Under the pieces are notes generated by a model. The model was given only the letters and a program-made list of their open reading frames with translations, was not told the origin of the DNA and did not search any database. This document shows positions 1 to 7,674 of a stretch of DNA of 57,213 nt, in pieces. This DNA is from an uncultured Lachnospiraceae bacterium. GTDB lineage: Bacteria > Bacillota > Clostridia > Lachnospirales > Lachnospiraceae. Where the stretch lies: positions 1 through 57,213 of the forward strand of contig CANCYO010000012.1 of NCBI GenBank assembly GCA_947382415.1, written 5' to 3'. The first letter of the stretch is position 1. Each line of letters starts with the position of its first letter. Both the position numbers and the translations under genes were made by a program.

Positions 1-8
1 GGGACGAG

Positions 9-248
9 ATGATGATGGCAAAAGCCCAATGGAACGACCAGAGTGAGATTGTCTGTTATCACGGCTTCCAGAGCTTCAAGGCGGGCGAGGTCACGCCAGA
101 GCAGGCACATGAGGTCGGCGTGAAGCTGGCGGAGAAGATGTGGGGCGACAGGTTTCAAGTGATTGTGGCAACCCACTTAAATACGGAATGCCAGTACAAC
201 CACTTTGTCGTCAACTCAGTTTGTTTTTTGTCAAGCACTTTTCCCTGA
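9..248 (+). pseudogene. Relaxase (MobA/MobL-type) fragment cut by an IS element
   Basis: The frame is open from the window's left edge, so the 5' end is unknown. It resembles the N-terminal relaxase domain of plasmid/ICE mobilization proteins: a segment reading GEVTPEQAHEVG, then ATHLNTE and NHFVVNSV, which corresponds to the metal-binding histidine region that nicks oriT DNA. Similarity stops after NSV at about position 220. The last codons (CFLSSTFP) are read out of the adjacent IS21-like end. The gene is therefore broken and cannot make a relaxase. It marks this side of the window as a former mobile element. Confidence 0.7.
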
Positions 249-291
249 AAAAAGCGTAAAAAATCCCTTTTTTCGTACAGGGAATTTCCCT
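247..291. repeat. IS21-like left terminal repeat region
   Basis: GAAAAAAGCG followed by AAAAATCCC and the palindromic AGGGAATTTCCCT. It pairs as an inverted repeat with 2610-2654. Confidence 0.6.
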
Positions 292-311
292 GCTTTCGGC
301 GAGACATCTTC

Positions 312-1067
312 TCAGGCATCCTGACGCATTAATGCGTGTTCCATCCGGTAGCTGCGGCCTTCAAAAATGAGCAGATGATCGTGATGCACCAGACGGTCTA
401 TCATGGCGGCTGCCATCTGGTCATCCGTGAAGATCCCTCCCCATTTGGAGAATTCCAGATTGGTTGTCAGTATCAGGCTCTTGCTCTCATAGCTGTCTGA
501 TATCACACGAAACAGCAGCTGGGAGCCGTTTTTATCTACCGGTACATAGCCCCATTCATCGAGGATCAAAAGGTCAAGGGTACGCAGTTCCTTGATCAGC
601 CGCTCCAGAGTGCCGTTCTTACGGGCTTCCGCCAGCTTAAGCACCAGTTCTGTCACAGTATGGAACTTCGTCTTATAACCCAGCTGACATGCTTTCACCC
701 CCGCTGCTATCGCCATATGGGTCTTCCCGATCCATACCGGTCCGTAGAGAACCAGATTCTTTCGTTCCGGAACGAAATCCAGCTGCTCAAGCTCCTCCAT
801 GCCAAATGCAGGAGGAAACTTCACACTGCCATAGCTGTATCCCTCAAATGTTTTATATACAGGGAATCCGGCACGTTTTATCAGGCGGTTCCGACGGTTC
901 TCATCCCGCAGATCAAGCTCTTTCCGGAAAAGTTCTTCTACGAATTCCAGTCGTTTCTGTGTACCTTTTTCCCTGCACACTTCCGATATCCGTGCAGAGA
1001 GGAACAGCTGGCGGCTGCTTTCCAGGATGCGGATGCAGATATCCTCTTTCATTTTTGGTGTCATCAT
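312..1067 (-). CDS. istB: IS21 helper ATPase IstB
   Basis: A 251-residue AAA+ ATPase that assists the IstA transposase in target capture. The Walker A motif reads GPVWIGKTH around residue 110 and Walker B reads LLILDEWGY around residue 170. An LTTNLEFSKW segment near residue 200 matches the sensor region of IstB. Length is normal for the family. Its start overlaps the istA stop by 4 nt (ATGA), the usual translational coupling. The reading frame looks intact even though istA upstream is shifted. Confidence 0.93.
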   Translation of the reverse strand: MMTPKMKEDICIRILESSRQLFLSARISEVCREKGTQKRLEFVEELFRKELDLRDENRRNRLIKRAGFPVYKTFEGYSYGSVKFPPAFGMEELEQLDFVPERKNLVLYGPVWIGKTHMAIAAGVKACQLGYKTKFHTVTELVLKLAEARKNGTLERLIKELRTLDLLILDEWGYVPVDKNGSQLLFRVISDSYESKSLILTTNLEFSKWGGIFTDDQMAAAMIDRLVHHDHLLIFEGRSYRMEHALMRQDA

Positions 1068-2526
1068 GATGCATCACCACCTTTCCGTAAAAAAGCTTCA
1101 TCGTACACACTTAAGGAGGGACCCGGCTGCGGGGGCGTCTCGATCCCATACCCTGTTATCCTTGCCGCAAGAACCGATGCATCGCATATGTTCACGCTTC
1201 CCCAGGAAGCAGCCATCTCCATGGCGGATGCTGCGGCCTGAAAACCGTACTGGTTCGTAAGTTCGTTCATGATCCGCAGGCAGTCTTTTAGCTTTTCCTT
1301 TGGCTGGGCATCCATGTAAGTGCGGAGGATGTCGGGCGTTTCCCTCCGCAGGCCGCTGTCATGCCATGCACCAGAGTTCTTCATCAATACTGCCAGGGTG
1401 GTGCTATAGTCGCTGACGTCTGTCCTGCCCTCTCCAAACATCCGGCGATGGCTGGTCATGAGCTGCCCTCCATCGGTCAGGATATCTATGGTATGCGCCC
1501 GGACTCCTGTCAGGACTTTGCGGTGTGCATTCTCAGGTGCCGTGGAATAAAAATGTTTCCCGTCCATGCATACCTTTCCATAGCCGTCCGCCTGCAGCCA
1601 TTCATACCGGCACACATTGAAGCGCTTTGGCGGTAGTACCAGCAGGGCTTTCCTGTCCTCCTCAAACAATTCCCTGATCGGCACCTGCTTTTTGTAGTGG
1701 AGTTCCTCCGCCTTTTTATCGTGCTGCAGAAGGAGCTTCTGATTATATTTTTCTATCTGTGTGAAATGGGGTACCGGCACAAACAGGTTGGCACGGTTGT
1801 AGCCCACCTTGCGCTCCACGTTGCCCTTTTCCCACCCGGAATAAGGATTGCAGAAGCGGACCCTGAAATGGTAATGGGCCCGGAACCGGGAGAACAGTTC
1901 CGATTCATGGACGGCATCCCCGATTCTGTGACCTACACCAGTGGCATTGTCAAAGATCAGCAGCGGCGGCACCCCGCCTATGAACTCAAAGATATCCAGG
2001 AGCTCCTGGCAGACACACTCCGCTGTCTCCCCTCCGAACACCTGGCTGTAGCCGTCATTGCTGTAGGGAAAGGACACGGTAAGGTACTTTTTCCGACAGG
2101 GTTTCCCGGTTTCAACGAAATCTGCCTCGCCAAAATCCACCTGTGCAGGCCCCGGATCCCATATGAATTCAAGGTTCGCCTTTTCCACCTGCTGGCTCCT
2201 GCATTTTTTCAGATAGCGCTGCACGATGCTGTAGCTGCCTGTATATCCCTGTTCTTCCACCAGCCGCTCGTAAACCCTTTTGGCGGTATGGTGCTGCTTG
2301 CGCCAGTGTTTCCTGTCGTCCTCGAGCCACTCCCGGATGACAGGCTTGAACGGGTCGAGAATGGATGGTTTTCCACCGTGACAGGCGGTACAGGGGAGAA
2401 GTCCTCCTGCGAGAGATATTTTCGTATTGTTTTCGGGTCTGTATCGGTCTCTTTTGAAATTTCACTGATCCGGTATCCACAATTGCTCAGATCTTTGATA
2501 TGATTGACTTGGGACATAGTGAGCAT
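1064..2526 (-). pseudogene. istA: IS21 transposase IstA, frameshifted
   Basis: The N-terminal part (2526 down to about 2370) encodes a helix-turn-helix (RISEISKETDTDPKTIRKYL). After a -1 shift at the A4 run of the coding strand (2369-2372) the protein continues as KPSILDPFKPVIREWL into the DDE catalytic domain, with VDFGEADF, LLIFDNATGV and EKGNVERKVGYNR marking the acidic residues. Restoring one A to the run gives a single frame of about 487 codons, a normal IstA length. This is either a true one-base loss or an assembly error. The downstream frame has an internal ATG at 2260 that would give a protein without the DNA-binding domain. Confidence 0.85.
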
Positions 2527-2609
2527 CTTCCTTTCCTCCTTTGAATAGATTGGTCTCTACCAAAGGATAGATGTAATGTGAGGTGGTTTCAATATGTCCC
2601 GCCTTTTAT

Positions 2610-2654
2610 AGGGAATTTCCCTTTCTGATTTCAGGGAATTTTCACGCTTTTTTC
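2610..2654. repeat. IS21-like right terminal repeat region
   Basis: Contains AGGGAATTTCCCT (2610-2622), AGGGAATT (2633-2640) and CGCTTTTTTC (2645-2654), the reverse complement of the left-end GAAAAAAGCG. Confidence 0.6.
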
Positions 2655-2682
2655 GGTATTTTTAGTATATCATATACAGTAG

Positions 2683-2838
2683 GAAATCGAACCGAAATTT
2701 GCCAGAGGATATCTGAAAAAACTGCTCCACGGTCAGCATGACAGCGCCCGGGTGTATATGGAGAGGATACAGGCAACAATTCCCTTAATTGAAATCAGGA
2801 AGAAACTGGCAATCAGGGAGAGAATAAGTAACATTTGA
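2683..2838 (+). pseudogene. C-terminal gene remnant beside the IS
   Basis: A frame of 51 codons opens right after an in-frame TAG and has no start codon. The product (for example KFARGYLKKLLHGQ, then PLIEIRKKLAIRERI) is charged and helical and looks like the tail of a mobile-element protein. I do not recognise the family. Its GC content resembles the relaxase side rather than the AT-rich stretch that follows. Confidence 0.3.
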
Positions 2839-3039
2839 CAGCAGGCACCGAAAAGAAGTAAGCTTAAATAATATTTCTGTTATATTGAAAAAATGTATCT
2901 AGTAGCGTACTATATTACATAGATAGTAAATAAAGAATATGCCACTATAAATATATAATTATATAAAACAAATTACGGATACATTGTAACTATATATTAA
3001 TTTAGATTTAGCCTATAAAGCAATCTACAAAGGAGATAT

Positions 3040-3882
3040 ATGTACAGGGAAGAAAATGAAATTTATATATTTGACGGTGATTTAGAACAATATCTGCTAG
3101 ACAAAGGTGTTGAAGCTGAACACATCAATAAGATGAAAGAAAAGAAGCTACAACGTGACAAGGAAAGATATTACAATTCAAATTATCTGAAAACTGGTAA
3201 ATCTGAAAGAGAAAACAAACTTGTGCCATTATCAAGGGTTATAGGAGTAAGCAGAGGAACCGTAGGAAAGAGCGTTTTTGAGAACGTAAGAGCTATGAAA
3301 GATGGGGAACGTGAACCATATAGATTTCAATCATGTTTTGGTTTCTTAAATAAAATGACTTTGGAAGAATTGAAAGAATCATACCAAAAAGTCTTCCCTG
3401 TAGAAATGGATTACTATAAGGAAGAAGATGAATATTATCTAACAAGTGACGGCAATCACAGAACTTTAACTGCAATGCTTTTAGGAGCAAAATATATAAA
3501 TGCTAATGTTACCCCTTTGTATTGTGATTTTAAAAAGAGGGATAAATGCCTTGCAGTTGACAAATTTTATGATGATTTTAATATTTTTCAAATTAATTAT
3601 TCTTATATAGGAGTAGAAATCGTTTTTGTGGATGATGAGGGTTATTATGTTGTATGTGGATTCCCAGGCAGAATAGACGAGAATTGTCACGAATACATCA
3701 GTAAATTATCTGATGAAATTAGAGCAGATATAAAATTGGTAAAAATATGGGAGAGAGTGCCTAAAATTATCATGAACATATTAAATATGCTTTCCAGCAA
3801 TAAGCGGATAATTCAGTATATTGTAAAATCTAGAAATATTTCTACTTATTGTACCCCAATAAATATAGAAGATTTTGACTAG
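3040..3882 (+). CDS. ParB/sulfiredoxin-fold-like protein, function unknown
   Basis: A 280-residue protein in AT-rich DNA. ATG 3040 follows an AAAGGAG ribosome site. The centre reads LTSDGNHRTLTAMLLGA (about residues 130-146), matching the DGNHR-type nucleotide-binding/nuclease motif of ParB/Srx-fold proteins. The N-terminal third is highly charged and helical. The last third shows no motif I recognise. Possible jobs include a DNA-modifying or defence-linked enzyme. Neighbours are an Mrr-like endonuclease remnant and a DUF1016 nuclease, which suits a defence or mobile-element setting, but the function here is not established. A weak promoter (TTGAAA 2885-2890, 17 nt, TACTAT 2908-2913) lies upstream. 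Confidence 0.6.
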   Translation: MYREENEIYIFDGDLEQYLLDKGVEAEHINKMKEKKLQRDKERYYNSNYLKTGKSERENKLVPLSRVIGVSRGTVGKSVFENVRAMKDGEREPYRFQSCFGFLNKMTLEELKESYQKVFPVEMDYYKEEDEYYLTSDGNHRTLTAMLLGAKYINANVTPLYCDFKKRDKCLAVDKFYDDFNIFQINYSYIGVEIVFVDDEGYYVVCGFPGRIDENCHEYISKLSDEIRADIKLVKIWERVPKIIMNILNMLSSNKRIIQYIVKSRNISTYCTPINIEDFD

Positions 3883-3957
3883 CAGGCTGCAGATAGTTAA
3901 TGATTTAAACTAAAGTGTAAATATTTAAATATTAGAAATGAGTCAGGAGAAAAAATA

Positions 3958-4541
3958 ATGGTTACACGGACAATAAATAAACTACATTTTGAGGATTTAG
4001 ACACTATTAGATTTGAAGAGCTGATATTGGCAATGGTTTATAGAATGATAAGATGGGATAAGTTAGATCATTTTGGAAAGAAGGGTTCCGATGATGGTAT
4101 CGATATAAAGGCTGTAGAAAAGAAGAAAGAAAATGTGTATTATTTTCAATGCAAAAGATATCAGAAGAATACTAATGCCAAAATAAAAGATATAATTGAT
4201 GAATACTTGAGAAAAAATACATTTATTTCACAGTTTTATATATTGTAATTTCCTGTTCTTTAATAAAGAAGCAAATTAAATATTTTGAATTTTATTGTGA
4301 TAAAAAAGGATTTAATGCTGCAACATCATGGACAAGTTCTGTTATTGAGGCAAAACTTTATTTAGAATATTATGTTTTACTGTTTGCTTATTTTGGTGTG
4401 AATTTAGTTTCAGAAAGAAAATCCCTAACTGGGAGTATAAGAAGAAATATTGCTTTAAAAAAGAAAATGAAAAAGGATTTTCTTAAACAAACTGAATGCC
4501 GCACCAGAGAGGTACTTATAAGGTCGATTTATTGTAAATAG
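3958..4541 (+). pseudogene. Mrr-like restriction endonuclease, frameshifted
   Basis: The first 96 codons encode a PD-(D/E)XK nuclease core: RFEELILAMV, then KKGSDDGIDIKAV and YYFQCKRYQ, supplying the Asp and the Q-x-K catalytic elements. The frame stops at 4248. A frame shifted by -1 at the T4 run near 4233 continues the expected fold (LYIVISCSLIKKQ, WTSSVIEAKLYLE, LLFAYFGVNL, RREVLIRS-like end TREVLIRSIYCK) to TAG 4541. Restoring one T would rejoin the halves. The end still looks short for the family, so a second truncation is possible. Probably a decayed defence gene. Confidence 0.7.
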
Positions 4542-4601
4542 AATAAGAGATTGTTAATATATATATAAGTTTTGGAAAATCAAGTAATTTTAATAAGATA
4601 G

Positions 4602-4618
4602 TTCAGACACTGTCTGAA
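4602..4618. repeat. Palindrome upstream of the DUF1016 gene
   Basis: TTCAGACA and TGTCTGAA flank a single central C and are followed by TTTTTG. The same palindrome recurs just after the next gene (5702-5720). It could be a terminator, an operator or a mobile-unit boundary. Confidence 0.6.
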
Positions 4619-4648
4619 TTTTTGAGCGCAAAGAAAGAGGTTTAAAAA

Positions 4649-5698
4649 ATGTCAAAAAATGATGTTCAAATAGTCGTTGGCGATTCAGATTATGATGAAC
4701 TATTAAGAAGAGTTGGCGATGTGATACAAAAAGGCAGGAATTCCATTGCCGCCGCTGTTAATAATGCAATAGTACAGTCATACTGGGAGATAGGGCAGTA
4801 TATTGTGGAATATGAACAGAAAGGGCATGCTAAAGCAGAATATGGCTCTGATGTCCTCAATAGGTTATCAAGAGATATGACAGATCGGTATGGTAAAGGA
4901 TTTAGCCGCAGCAATGTGTTTTACATGCGCAAAATATATTCGGTTTATCCGCAACTACAACAGCACTCCAATTTATTGAGCTGGAGCCATTATATTGAAC
5001 TCCTTAAATTGGATGATGAATTGGAGCGTTCATTCTACGAGAAAGAATGCGAGTCCGAACACTGGGGCGTGAGAGAACTGAAGCGTCAGATGAAGAGTAT
5101 GCTCTTTCATAGGATAGCCTTGAGCTCTGATAAAAATGAAGTGATGCGTCTTGCGAGAGAAGGACAAGTTATTGAAAAGCCGGAGGATATCCTGAGGGAG
5201 CCCTATGTCTTCGAGTTTACAGGATTGCCGCAGTTACCTGTATATGGTGAAGGTGACCTAGAGGAAGCTTTAGTCAGTAATCTCAGCCAGTTTTTCCTTG
5301 AACTGGGAAAAGGTTTTACTTATGTGGGCAGACAACAGAAGCTTGTTATTGCTGGTAGAACATATAAGGTTGATCTTGTGTTTTATCATAGGATTTTGAA
5401 GTGTTTTGTGCTTGTAGATTTGAAGCGAGGCGAGGTTCAGCATGAGGATATTGGGCAGATGAACTTTTACCTGAATTATTATCGTGAAGAGATGAACACG
5501 GAGGGTGATACGGAACCTATCGGGATTGTGCTGGGAGTCTATCAGGACAAAGTGGTTATGCAGTACGCATTACAGAATATCACAAATCAGGTGTTTGTAA
5601 GCAGATACCAGCTATATCTTCCGGAAAGGGCGCAGCTGGAGGCAGAATTTCGGAGGTTTATGGATGGCGCGGAGTCTGACAAAGGCAGTGGTGATTAA
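4649..5698 (+). CDS. DUF1016 / YhcG-type PDDEXK nuclease domain protein
   Basis: A 349-residue protein. Residues about 10-165 match the DUF1016 N-terminal helical domain (QSYWEIGQYIVEYEQ, YGKGFSRSNVFYMRKIY, LLSWSHYIELLKLDD). Residues about 185-340 match the YhcG C-terminal PDDEXK nuclease (YVFEFTGL, then YKVDLVFYHR, VLVDLKRGEVQHEDIGQM with the D...D-x-K-like core). The length is typical. The ribosome site is AGAGG ahead of ATG 4649. Family members sit in defence islands or beside restriction systems; the cellular role is poorly known. Its GC is higher than the preceding genes, and it is bracketed by two matching palindromes, which suggests separate acquisition. Confidence 0.85.
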   Translation: MSKNDVQIVVGDSDYDELLRRVGDVIQKGRNSIAAAVNNAIVQSYWEIGQYIVEYEQKGHAKAEYGSDVLNRLSRDMTDRYGKGFSRSNVFYMRKIYSVYPQLQQHSNLLSWSHYIELLKLDDELERSFYEKECESEHWGVRELKRQMKSMLFHRIALSSDKNEVMRLAREGQVIEKPEDILREPYVFEFTGLPQLPVYGEGDLEEALVSNLSQFFLELGKGFTYVGRQQKLVIAGRTYKVDLVFYHRILKCFVLVDLKRGEVQHEDIGQMNFYLNYYREEMNTEGDTEPIGIVLGVYQDKVVMQYALQNITNQVFVSRYQLYLPERAQLEAEFRRFMDGAESDKGSGD

Positions 5699-5701
5699 AA
5701 A

Positions 5702-5720
5702 GTTCAGACAGTGTCTGAAC
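5702..5720. terminator. Palindrome with T-tract after the DUF1016 gene
   Basis: A perfect 9-bp inverted repeat, GTTCAGACA and TGTCTGAAC around a central G, is followed by TTTTT. It starts four bases after the stop codon and could act as a short-loop rho-independent terminator. It matches the palindrome at 4602-4618. Confidence 0.55.
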
Positions 5721-6025
5721 TTTTTGGAATACCGATAGGAAGAATAGCTAAAGTGTGGATTTCAAGCGATTCGAAACGAATTTTAGGAATTGGATAATAT
5801 AAATATGTGACAAATTCTGAAAGATTAGCTAAAGCAGTATGCCACATAAAACGCTGAAATGTTTGTTTGCGATAGCGGTTTAGAAATCTATGGATTACGG
5901 TCTTGGTGGAGCAGTAAAGGGGTTTGGTGCAGCATTATTGCAGGGCATTTCATGCAGAATGTTGCATGAGTATCAGATTTTCATTGATGAAAAGCTCGCG
6001 TAGGCGTTAGGGGAGGTGTGTGATT
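5721..6025. other. Gap with one short remnant frame
   Basis: No confident gene. A 37-codon frame at 5890-6003 starts MDYGLGGAVKGFG and ends FIDEKLA. It lacks a clear ribosome site and I do not recognise it. The rest shows no terminator, repeat or RNA structure that I can support. Confidence 0.4.
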
Positions 6026-6100
6026 ATGAATGGACAGATGAAGAAGTATAAGGAGAACCTTAGCAGGACACCTGGCCCCATCATGTCAAGTCAAATTTAA
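6026..6100 (+). CDS. 24-residue small ORF with a strong ribosome site
   Basis: GGGGAGGT (6011-6018) precedes ATG 6026 at a good spacing. The product begins MNGQMKKYKENL and stops at 6100. I do not recognise it. It may be the surviving start of a larger gene cut by rearrangement, because the next frame begins immediately after its stop. Confidence 0.3.
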   Translation: MNGQMKKYKENLSRTPGPIMSSQI

Positions 6101-6388
6101 TTTAATTTTAGTGCAAAAAACTCAACTGGAAAAGAGATAAAATATGTGAGGTTTGAAGTTGAATTAAGAAATGCCGTTGGGGATTTAGTTAAGGATGAAA
6201 TTAAAAATACAACATCAGTAAGCGTAGAAATAGTGGGACCCGTAAAATCAGGTAGTAAAGTAAATATGAGCAATGAAATTATTGGATATTGCGATGATTG
6301 CGCAAGAATAGATATAGATGATATCACGATTGTATACACGAATGGCGCATCTGAAGAAGGTCGTTTTGGGTATTATTATGAAAAATAG
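6101..6388 (+). pseudogene. 5'-truncated beta-rich domain of a lipoprotein-like protein
   Basis: The frame opens after an in-frame TAA at 6098 and reads FNFSAKNSTGKEIKYVRFEVELRNAV in segments, then about 60 more residues with a CDDC pair. The pattern resembles the C-terminal beta domain of secreted Clostridia proteins of the DUF5780 kind. No start codon, signal peptide or N-terminal half is present. A GTG at 6146 could restart it, without a good ribosome site. Treated as a gene remnant. Confidence 0.4.
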
Positions 6389-6521
6389 TTTTTACAAAAA
6401 GGAATGCGGTAAAACACCTTCCTATTTATGTTACATTTTTAACAGTTTCTATAGAAAAAATAAATCCTGCAAATCGCGCCAAAACACGGCAAATCAAGGC
6501 ATTTTAGGAAGGAGAAATAAC

Positions 6522-6992
6522 ATGATTTCGATACTTTTTGTCTGCCACGGCAACATCTGCCGTTCCACCATGGCTCAAAGCGTAATGACCAACTTGGTCA
6601 ACCGGCGTGGCCTTACCTCTCGCTTTTATATCAATTCAGCCGCTACCAGCCGGGAGGAAATTGGCAACCCGCCCCATCATGGCACGGTGGATAAGCTGTG
6701 CCGGGAGGGAATTCCTGTAGTGCCACACAGGGCAGTGCAGATGACAAGGGAAGACTATGACCGATACGACTATCTGATCGGCATGGACAGCGCAAATATA
6801 CGCAATATGACTCGTATTGCAGGGGGAGACCCTCAACGGAAAATCTATAAGCTTGGATTTTTTTCCGGGCAGCAGGGTGATATTGCTGACCCCTGGTATA
6901 CGGGGAATTTTGAAGATACCTATCGGGATGTGTTGGCAGGGTGTCAGGGCTTTTTGGCATACTGTGAGGAACATCAGGGCAATGGATCATAA
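6522..6992 (+). CDS. Low-molecular-weight protein tyrosine phosphatase
   Basis: A 156-residue LMW-PTP. The catalytic loop CHGNICRS begins at Cys8 with Arg14 (C-x5-R), and the general-acid Asp sits in ADPWYTG about 35 residues from the end. ATG 6522 follows GGAAGGAG. In other bacteria such enzymes (Wzb, PtpB) dephosphorylate the tyrosine kinases or glycosyltransferases that control polysaccharide export. No cognate BY-kinase is visible in this window. It lies 335 bp before the pqqD-pel operon and is separated from it by a tandem repeat and a promoter, so it is probably its own transcription unit. Confidence 0.9.
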   Translation: MISILFVCHGNICRSTMAQSVMTNLVNRRGLTSRFYINSAATSREEIGNPPHHGTVDKLCREGIPVVPHRAVQMTREDYDRYDYLIGMDSANIRNMTRIAGGDPQRKIYKLGFFSGQQGDIADPWYTGNFEDTYRDVLAGCQGFLAYCEEHQGNGS

Positions 6993-7101
6993 AATGACCT
7001 TTTTTGCTTGTCCGAAATTCAGTCCGCTTACCAGGCAGCTCAATGCCGCCTTTCCCGCTTTATCCGTCCGCTTTTCCCTGTCCTCCGCTTTATCGCGTGA
7101 T

Positions 7102-7208
7102 ATTCCCCTATTCACGCAGCATTCCTCATTCACGCGTTATCTCCCATTCGTGTGGTATTCCCCGTTTACGCGTTATCCTCCCATTCACACGGCATTCCCC
7201 AGTCCCCC
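7102..7208. repeat. 18-19-nt imperfect tandem repeat upstream of the pel operon
   Basis: About 5.5 units: ATTCCCCTATTCACGCAGC, ATTCCTCATTCACGCGTT, ATCTCCCATTCGTGTGGT, ATTCCCCGTTTACGCGTT, ATCCTCCCATTCACACGGC and a partial unit. Alternate units are more alike. It lies between the phosphatase gene and the promoter at 7234. Function unknown. Confidence 0.75.
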
Positions 7209-7233
7209 ATTCTCCCGTATATCATCGTCGCAC

Positions 7234-7262
7234 TTGTAAAACAATGAAAAATGAAATATAAT
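7234..7262 (+). promoter_or_regulatory. Predicted sigma-A promoter of the pqqD-pel operon
   Basis: TTGTAA (7234-7239), a 17-nt spacer and a perfect TATAAT (7257-7262). Transcription would start near 7269, about 60 nt before the pqqD-like gene. Confidence 0.6.
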
Positions 7263-7327
7263 ATTTTCAGAGTAAAAATCGGGATAGTAAAGATCGCAGG
7301 GATAGCAGAGCTGGCAGGAATTACAGG

Positions 7328-7639
7328 ATGAACAAATTGAATAAAAAAAGTGCTTTTCCTTATCAGATGAGATATGCGGCGGGTCTGTACTGGATTCTGG
7401 ATATGGAGCAAAAAGGCGTTCCCTACAGAAAGCCCCTTGCCACAAACGAGGTGGGGGCCCGTATCTGGAAAGCGTTTGTGCTGGGCGAGACTGAGGAAGG
7501 GATTGCAGAGAAGCTCAGTGTGGAATATCAGGTGAGCCGGGATGAGATTCGGGAGGACATTGCGCAGTTTCGGCTGCAGTTAGAGCAGTACGGGATTGAT
7601 ATACGGCGGCAGTCAGGGTGTTTTACAAAGTCTGAATAA
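7328..7639 (+). CDS. PqqD-like protein (RiPP recognition element fold)
   Basis: A 103-residue PqqD-family protein. It shows the winged-helix pattern: a short beta hairpin, LATNEVGARIWKAFVLG (the conserved N-E-x-G-x-x-I/L-W core), then EGIAEKLSVEYQVSRDEIREDI and a C-terminal strand. PqqD domains bind leader peptides of ribosomally made, modified peptides, though solo PqqD proteins also occur with polysaccharide genes. No modifying enzyme or precursor is adjacent. It is the first gene of the pel operon and ends 35 nt before pelD. The ribosome site is weak (GGAATTACAGG). A second PqqD domain occurs at 30288-31472, and a link between them is inferred only. Confidence 0.85.
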   Translation: MNKLNKKSAFPYQMRYAAGLYWILDMEQKGVPYRKPLATNEVGARIWKAFVLGETEEGIAEKLSVEYQVSRDEIREDIAQFRLQLEQYGIDIRRQSGCFTKSE

Positions 7640-7674
7640 AAGACAAAGTCCGAATGAAAGGCGCAGGTAGCGGT

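Larger units (their letters stand above)
225..2675 (-). mobile_element. IS21-family insertion sequence
   Basis: The element carries overlapping istA (frameshifted) and istB on the minus strand. Its ends are imperfect inverted repeats: GAAAAAAGCG at 247-256 matches CGCTTTTTTC at 2645-2654, and AGGGAATTTCCCT occurs inside both ends (279-291 and 2610-2622), with a further AGGGAATT at 2633-2640. Repeated internal motifs at both ends are typical of IS21 termini. Exact outer ends are uncertain by about 5 bp and I see no convincing target duplication. The element separates the relaxase fragment from unrelated sequence, so a deletion beside the insertion is likely. Confidence 0.8.

Noticed and set aside
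660..1241. Plus-strand frame across istB
   Set aside because: It is antisense to the well-supported IstB ATPase and shows no family motif.
2364..2374. Programmed -1 frameshift in istA
   Set aside because: The sequence GTGGAAAAC does not fit a good X-XXY-YYZ slippery heptamer, and IS21 istA is not known to need one. A one-base loss in the A-run explains it better.
7004..7261. Short plus-strand ORFs over the 18-nt array as a repeat-peptide precursor
   Set aside because: Two frames stay open only because of the repeat, starts lack ribosome sites, and the predicted pel promoter overlaps their 3' end.
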